From: Aquificaceae bacterium | Lineage (GTDB): Bacteria; Aquificota; Aquificia; Aquificales; Aquificaceae | Reading direction: 5' to 3' | NCBI GenBank assembly: GCA_015492115.1 | Contig: WGFS01000057.1 | Span: 1-7,170 of the forward strand | Length of the DNA: 7,170 bases | Notes under the pieces: generated by a model | The model's database searches: none | Told to the model about the DNA's origin: nothing | Seen by the model: the letters and a program-made list of their open reading frames with translations, nothing else | Made by a program: the position numbers and the translations under genes | Part shown: positions 5,284 to 7,170 of the stretch, one piece after another | How the letters are laid out: the number at the start of each line of letters is the position of its first letter | How positions within the stretch are numbered: the first letter of the stretch is position 1

Positions 5284-6671
5284 AGGTAGTGATAGTCGGC
5301 AACGGACCCGCTTCCGCAAGCGCCGTAGAGGCTTTCCGTCAGGTGGACAGAGATAGCGAGCTTATAGTCCTCTCCGACGAAGAACACCCAACCTACGCAC
5401 CCAACTGCATGGAGAACGTGATAAGGGACGACATACTCCCGGAGGCTCTCTTCTACAAGGGTGGTGAGAGGTTCTACGAGACCCACAGGGTTGACTTCAG
5501 ACCCAAGAAAGAGGTTGTGAGGATAGACAACAAAAGAAAGGTCGTGATAACAAAGGACGGGGAGGAGATCTCCTACGACAGGTGTCTGCTCTCAGCGGGA
5601 GCCTACGCCTTTGTTCCTCCCATAGATGGGGTTGAGCTCAAAGGTGTGACAACAGCCAAGACCCTTGACGACGCCCGTCAGATAAGGGAGTGGATAACCT
5701 CCGGCAGGGTAAAGAGGGCTGTGATAGTGGGGGCGGGTCCCATAGGGATAGAGGACGCTGAGACCCTGCACCATCTCGGGGTTGATGTCTCCGTGGTTGA
5801 GATATTTGACCGGGTTCTCCCGAGGATGCTTGATCAGGAGATGGGGAAGATATACGGGGAGACCCTGCAAAGAGAGACGGGGATAAAGGTCTATCTTGAG
5901 CATCAGGTAGTCGCCTTCCACGGGAATGAGTGGGTTGAGGCTGTGGAGATAAAGCCGAGAGGTTCTGACAAGGGCTTCTTCATAGAGACGGACATGGTGA
6001 TAGTCTCCACCGGCGTGAGACCCCGAACCTACCTCGTTGAGGGGACGGATATAGAGATACACATGGACAAAAAACTGAACCGCCCTATAGGCGGTATTTT
6101 GGTGAACGAGCACCAGCAGACCTCAGACCCGGACGTGTTCGCCGCGGGAGACATAGCGTCCGGGATAGACGTCTGGGGCAACCACAGGTGGATAGCCCTA
6201 TTCCCTCCAGCCCAGCAGGCAGGCTACGTGGCGGGCTTCAACCTCGCAGGCAAGAATGTAAAGAACCCGGGGCTCGTGGACTACAACGCGGTAAAGACCA
6301 GATCGGTCACAGCGGGGTCGGGTGGGCTTTTTGAGGACGCGGAGGAGGAGTTCTTCGTAGAGAGCGGTAACTATCTTATAAAGGTCTTCCTCCTTGAGGG
6401 AAGGGTGAGAGGTTACCAGTTCGTGGGAGTACCTAAAAATCCGAAACTGAACCCTCAGAACAGGATACTGAAGGTGCTCAACGGCAAGATAAGGAGCTGG
6501 GAGGAAAAGGTTCTGGCTGACAGAGGTTTCGGGCTTGAGGCATCTGGGGTTATATTCCACTGCTTTTTAAAGCTCCACAGAGAGCTGAAAGAACACACCA
6601 GAGACGCCATAGAGAACATGCTCATACGGGCTCTCGCTAATCCTGCCCTTGACCAGCCTCTATATCTGTGA
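5280..6671 (+). CDS. FAD/NAD(P)-dependent pyridine nucleotide-disulfide oxidoreductase family protein
   Basis: This 463-aa flavoprotein has the two-dinucleotide-domain architecture of the CoA-disulfide reductase/NADH oxidase/NADH:acceptor reductase group. The FAD site is VIVGNGPASASA (residues 4-15), the NAD(P) site is VIVGAGPIGIEDAE (148-161), and the second FAD contact is FAAGDIA (287-293). The acidic E174 at the end of the second strand of the NAD domain favours NADH over NADPH by the usual rule. C43, in TYAPNCMENVI, sits where CoA-disulfide reductase and NADH oxidase carry their single redox-active cysteine, but the flanking residues differ from the usual SYANCGLPY-type context. The region after about residue 330 contains the dimerisation-like domain, and about 70 further residues ending LDQPLYL look like an extension. 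The substrate is unknown: a CoA or persulfide disulfide, oxygen or another acceptor are possible. The start overlaps the pepA stop (ATGA), with only the weak AAGAAGAG upstream. The 3' end overlaps the convergent GGDEF gene by 35 bases. Confidence 0.88.
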   Translation: MKVVIVGNGPASASAVEAFRQVDRDSELIVLSDEEHPTYAPNCMENVIRDDILPEALFYKGGERFYETHRVDFRPKKEVVRIDNKRKVVITKDGEEISYDRCLLSAGAYAFVPPIDGVELKGVTTAKTLDDARQIREWITSGRVKRAVIVGAGPIGIEDAETLHHLGVDVSVVEIFDRVLPRMLDQEMGKIYGETLQRETGIKVYLEHQVVAFHGNEWVEAVEIKPRGSDKGFFIETDMVIVSTGVRPRTYLVEGTDIEIHMDKKLNRPIGGILVNEHQQTSDPDVFAAGDIASGIDVWGNHRWIALFPPAQQAGYVAGFNLAGKNVKNPGLVDYNAVKTRSVTAGSGGLFEDAEEEFFVESGNYLIKVFLLEGRVRGYQFVGVPKNPKLNPQNRILKVLNGKIRSWEEKVLADRGFGLEASGVIFHCFLKLHRELKEHTRDAIENMLIRALANPALDQPLYL

Positions 6672-7170
6672 ATGTAACCACCATGTCCTTGCCCCTCCCC
6701 TTTGCCTCGTAGAGGGCTGAGTCAGCCTTCTTTATGAGTGTATCCAGATCCTCTCCCTCTCCGAGGGAGGCAACCCCTATGCTCACGCTCGTCCAGACCT
6801 CCTTCCCGTTAACCTGAACGCTTGAGTTCCTGAAGTCCTGCCTTATCCTCTCCGCTACCATTACAGCTCCCTTCTCGTCTGTTCTCGGCAGGAGGACAAC
6901 GAACTCTTCCCCCCCGAACCTTGCGGGCAGGTCCGACGACCTTATGTTCTTGTTTATAACCTCAGCCAGCTTCTTCAGAACGAGGTCACCCACGTCGTGC
7001 CCGTACTCGTCGTTTATCCTCTTGAAGTTGTCAACATCAAGCAGTAATAGGGATACAGGCTCCCCGTATCTCCTGCTGAGGTCAATTATGGTCTTTGCGT
7101 TCTCAATGAAGAACCTGCGGTTGTTCAATCCTGTCAGTGGGTCTGTGTAGGCGAGCTCCTCAAACTTCTC
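6637..7170 (-). CDS. GGDEF-domain diguanylate cyclase, 3' part
   Basis: The reading frame is open to the right edge, so this is the C-terminal 177 residues of a longer protein. A TTG at 7128-7126 could be mistaken for a start, but it encodes the leucine of DPLTGLNNRRFF (visible residues 10-21), the conserved beginning of GGDEF domains. Other landmarks are DVDNFKRIND (45-54; metal and substrate binding), RFGGEEF with the active-site GGEEF at 86-90, and VSIGVAS further on. GGEEF is an active variant, so synthesis of cyclic di-GMP from two GTP is expected. RSSD (77-80), five residues before GGEEF, is an intact RxxD inhibitory site, which implies product feedback. The sensory or membrane N-terminus that would tell what signal it reads lies outside the window. 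Its last 35 bases overlap the 3' end of the convergent oxidoreductase gene. Confidence 0.95.
   Translation of the reverse strand, partial: EKFEELAYTDPLTGLNNRRFFIENAKTIIDLSRRYGEPVSLLLLDVDNFKRINDEYGHDVGDLVLKKLAEVINKNIRSSDLPARFGGEEFVVLLPRTDEKGAVMVAERIRQDFRNSSVQVNGKEVWTSVSIGVASLGEGEDLDTLIKKADSALYEAKGRGKDMVVTFTDIEAGQGQD

Noticed and set aside
4945..5319. Several minus-strand open frames of 70-125 codons opposite pepA
   Set aside because: All are antisense to the M17 peptidase domain, are Ser/Pro/Leu rich and motif-free, and cross the pepA/oxidoreductase junction.
5592..6113. A 173-codon open frame on the minus strand
   Set aside because: It lies wholly antisense to the flavin oxidoreductase, whose FAD/NAD motifs are intact. 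The translated sequence is rich in H, Y, L and P with no recognisable motif, and there is no ribosome-binding site. It is a shadow frame.
6637..7128. Treating the GGDEF gene as a complete 163-aa protein starting at TTG 7128
   Set aside because: The codons upstream to 7170 stay open and encode DPLTG directly before LNNRRFF, the canonical GGDEF domain start, so the gene is partial and the TTG is an internal leucine.
1..7170. CRISPR arrays, tRNA genes, insertion sequences or phage genes
   Set aside because: No direct-repeat/spacer pattern, no tRNA-like cloverleaf, no transposase or integrase motif and no terminal inverted repeats were seen; the whole window is accounted for by compact chromosomal genes.

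Overview
The window looks like chromosomal core sequence from a thermophilic bacterium, most likely of the Aquificales/Aquificaceae. This is inferred from three things. The UroD and other proteins read like my recollection of their Aquifex homologues. Coding is rich in AGG/AGA arginine, ATA isoleucine and Lys/Glu, with genes packed within a few bases of each other. One gene is a KaiC-domain ATPase of a type best known from hyperthermophilic archaea. No search was run. No mobile element, CRISPR array, tRNA or rRNA is visible, and no stretch over about 60 bases lacks a gene.

Left region (1-926, minus strand): a tight three-gene cluster transcribed leftward. It holds an uncharacterised 133-aa protein with a charged linker, a YjbQ-family protein, and the first 36 codons of a RseP-type site-2 membrane protease. 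YjbQ and RseP overlap by one base (TAATG), and the ribosome-binding site of rseP lies inside the last two codons of yjbQ. A 56-base divergent promoter region (927-982) separates this cluster from hemE.

Middle region (983-3759): hemE (uroporphyrinogen decarboxylase) and hisIE (bifunctional histidine-biosynthesis enzyme) are 2 bases apart on the plus strand. They run head-on into a minus-strand pair made of a KaiC/RecA-superfamily ATPase and a small XRE-type helix-turn-helix protein. The convergent genes hisIE and XRE are 3 bases apart, and a perfect 6-bp hairpin spans both stop regions. The KaiC-like/XRE pair is the least ordinary part of the window and the best candidate for an undescribed module. 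The ATPase carries a C-x2-C-x-H-x4-H tail that may bind metal.

Right region (3760-7170): pepA (M17 leucyl aminopeptidase) is divergent from the KaiC-like gene. It overlaps by ATGA an FAD/NAD-dependent oxidoreductase of the CoA-disulfide reductase/NADH oxidase superfamily, which has a single candidate redox cysteine and a C-terminal extension. The oxidoreductase gene overlaps by 35 bases the convergent 3' end of a GGDEF diguanylate cyclase gene, which runs off the right edge. Apart from the hemE-hisIE and pepA-oxidoreductase pairs, the genes do not obviously share one pathway: haem, histidine, peptide turnover, redox, membrane proteolysis and c-di-GMP signalling are interleaved, as is common in Aquificales.
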